Assembly (NCBI GenBank): GCA_019828545.1
Contig: JACVRA010000394.1
Coordinates: forward strand, 1 to 64,000
Reading direction: 5' to 3'
DNA length: 64,000 nucleotides
From: Paracamarosporium sp. OC-R06-R3
Taxonomy: Eukaryota; Ascomycota; Dothideomycetes; Pleosporales; Didymosphaeriaceae
The position numbers and the translations under genes were made by a program. The notes beneath the pieces are model-generated. The model made no database searches. It was not told the origin of the DNA and saw nothing but the letters and a program-made list of their open reading frames with translations. Shown in pieces: positions 63,537 through 64,000 of the stretch (positions are counted from its first letter, which is position 1; every line of letters begins with the position of its first letter).

Positions 63537-63983
63537 TCACCGTATCTCGTCGTCTGCATAACCCGAAAGCACAACGTCATGTTCAGGCCTATGCTCAATC
63601 TGATAGTACTCTCCGTCGGCAAGCTGAAACTCTTGTTGTGCTGCACCGAGATGAAAGCCATCGTTCTCGCGGATCGTTTCAAACGATTTGGCTGAAACAG
63701 CGCCACACATCCAGGAAGGTCTTGCCATGCCGTCGCCGATACGCACAGGGAGATGCGCTGCTTGGGATGCTCGCGTCGAGGGGTCAAGCCTGCGAGGGCG
63801 CGCTGCTGGGCACCTAATGCCCAAGCTTTTCTCGGCTGTGAAACATTCCAAACACCGCAAGTTGCCGTCCTTGACGACGTGCTTGCACAGCCTGATGAGC
63901 CTCGAGCCTTTCGTAACGTATTCGTAGCCATGAAGCGCTCGGCCTCTGGTGTCGACGCCGTGTTCATAATGCCACGGCCGCAT
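63537..63983 (-). CDS. Hypothetical protein, partial at window edge
   Basis: The open frame runs to the stop at 63537; the upstream end is near the window edge. Readable parts: SRLIRLCKHVVKDGNLRCLE with CFTAEK, then MARPSWMCGAVSAKSFETIR, NDGFHLGAAQQEFQLADGEY and EHDVVLSGYADDEIR. Only 11 bp separate its stop from the start of the next minus-strand coding frame, so they may be exons of one gene. DNA at 63727-63760 inside it is shared with 46168-46230. Confidence 0.35.
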   Translation of the reverse strand: MRPWHYEHGVDTRGRALHGYEYVTKGSRLIRLCKHVVKDGNLRCLECFTAEKSLGIRCPAARPRRLDPSTRASQAAHLPVRIGDGMARPSWMCGAVSAKSFETIRENDGFHLGAAQQEFQLADGEYYQIEHRPEHDVVLSGYADDEIR

Positions 63984-64000
63984 TTTAAAGCGTCGCTAAA

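Overview
The window is genomic DNA of a filamentous ascomycete. Genes carry short GT-AG introns with CTAAC-like branch points. One gene is the fungal outer-kinetochore protein KNL1/Spc7, and others belong to families typical of Pezizomycotina: AIM9-like phosphotransferases, TrkH K+ transporter, PD-(D/E)XK-like proteins and DD34E/DD35D transposons. The gene families suggest Dothideomycetes, perhaps Pleosporales; this is inferred from family recall, not from a search. Nothing looks bacterial or viral: there are no operons or ribosome binding sites. Gene models below come from reading splice junctions and frame continuity by eye.

Layout. 0-2 kb: a structurally complete Fot1/pogo-type transposon with one nonsense codon. 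2.2-4 kb: AIM9-like phosphotransferase A, with an early stop. 4.5-7 kb: a TrkH K+ transporter. 7.6-8.4 kb: an unrecognised, damaged gene. 10.4-21 kb: small Cys-containing proteins, a kinase-like gene lacking the catalytic Asp, AIM9-like gene B (intact), a one-stop pseudogene, another APH-type kinase, a decayed kinase and a PD-(D/E)XK-like gene. 21.3-25.4 kb: a small terminal-inverted-repeat element with telomere-like core, a membrane-anchored multicopper oxidase, and a divergent secreted acid phosphatase. 25.4-31 kb: gene-poor, with a kinase fragment, a MITE candidate, a wall/membrane sensor-like protein and a truncated FAD oxidoreductase. 31.5-33.4 kb: AIM9-like gene C. 34-37.7 kb: a kinase pseudogene broken at a Tc1 relict, then a nested inverted-repeat and minisatellite block. 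37.8-43.7 kb: conserved-looking core, KNL1/Spc7 and a secreted carboxylesterase. 44-50 kb: a protein kinase-like gene and two unrecognised genes. 50-54 kb: almost gene-free, tandem and dispersed repeats. 54.9-56.5 kb: an alpha/beta hydrolase. 57-62.2 kb: a truncated gene, a kinase fragment and a 3.3-kb transposon with 28-bp inverted repeats whose two genes are full of stops. 62.3-64 kb: a frameshifted small gene and a PD-(D/E)XK-like gene.

The dominant theme is accessory, repeat-rich fungal DNA around a few core genes. Kinase-fold genes (AIM9/APH type and protein-kinase type) occur at least eleven times, most of them broken. Many stop codons sit where CAG, CAA, CGA or TGG would be expected, which is what repeat-induced point mutation (RIP) or similar C-to-T decay would leave.
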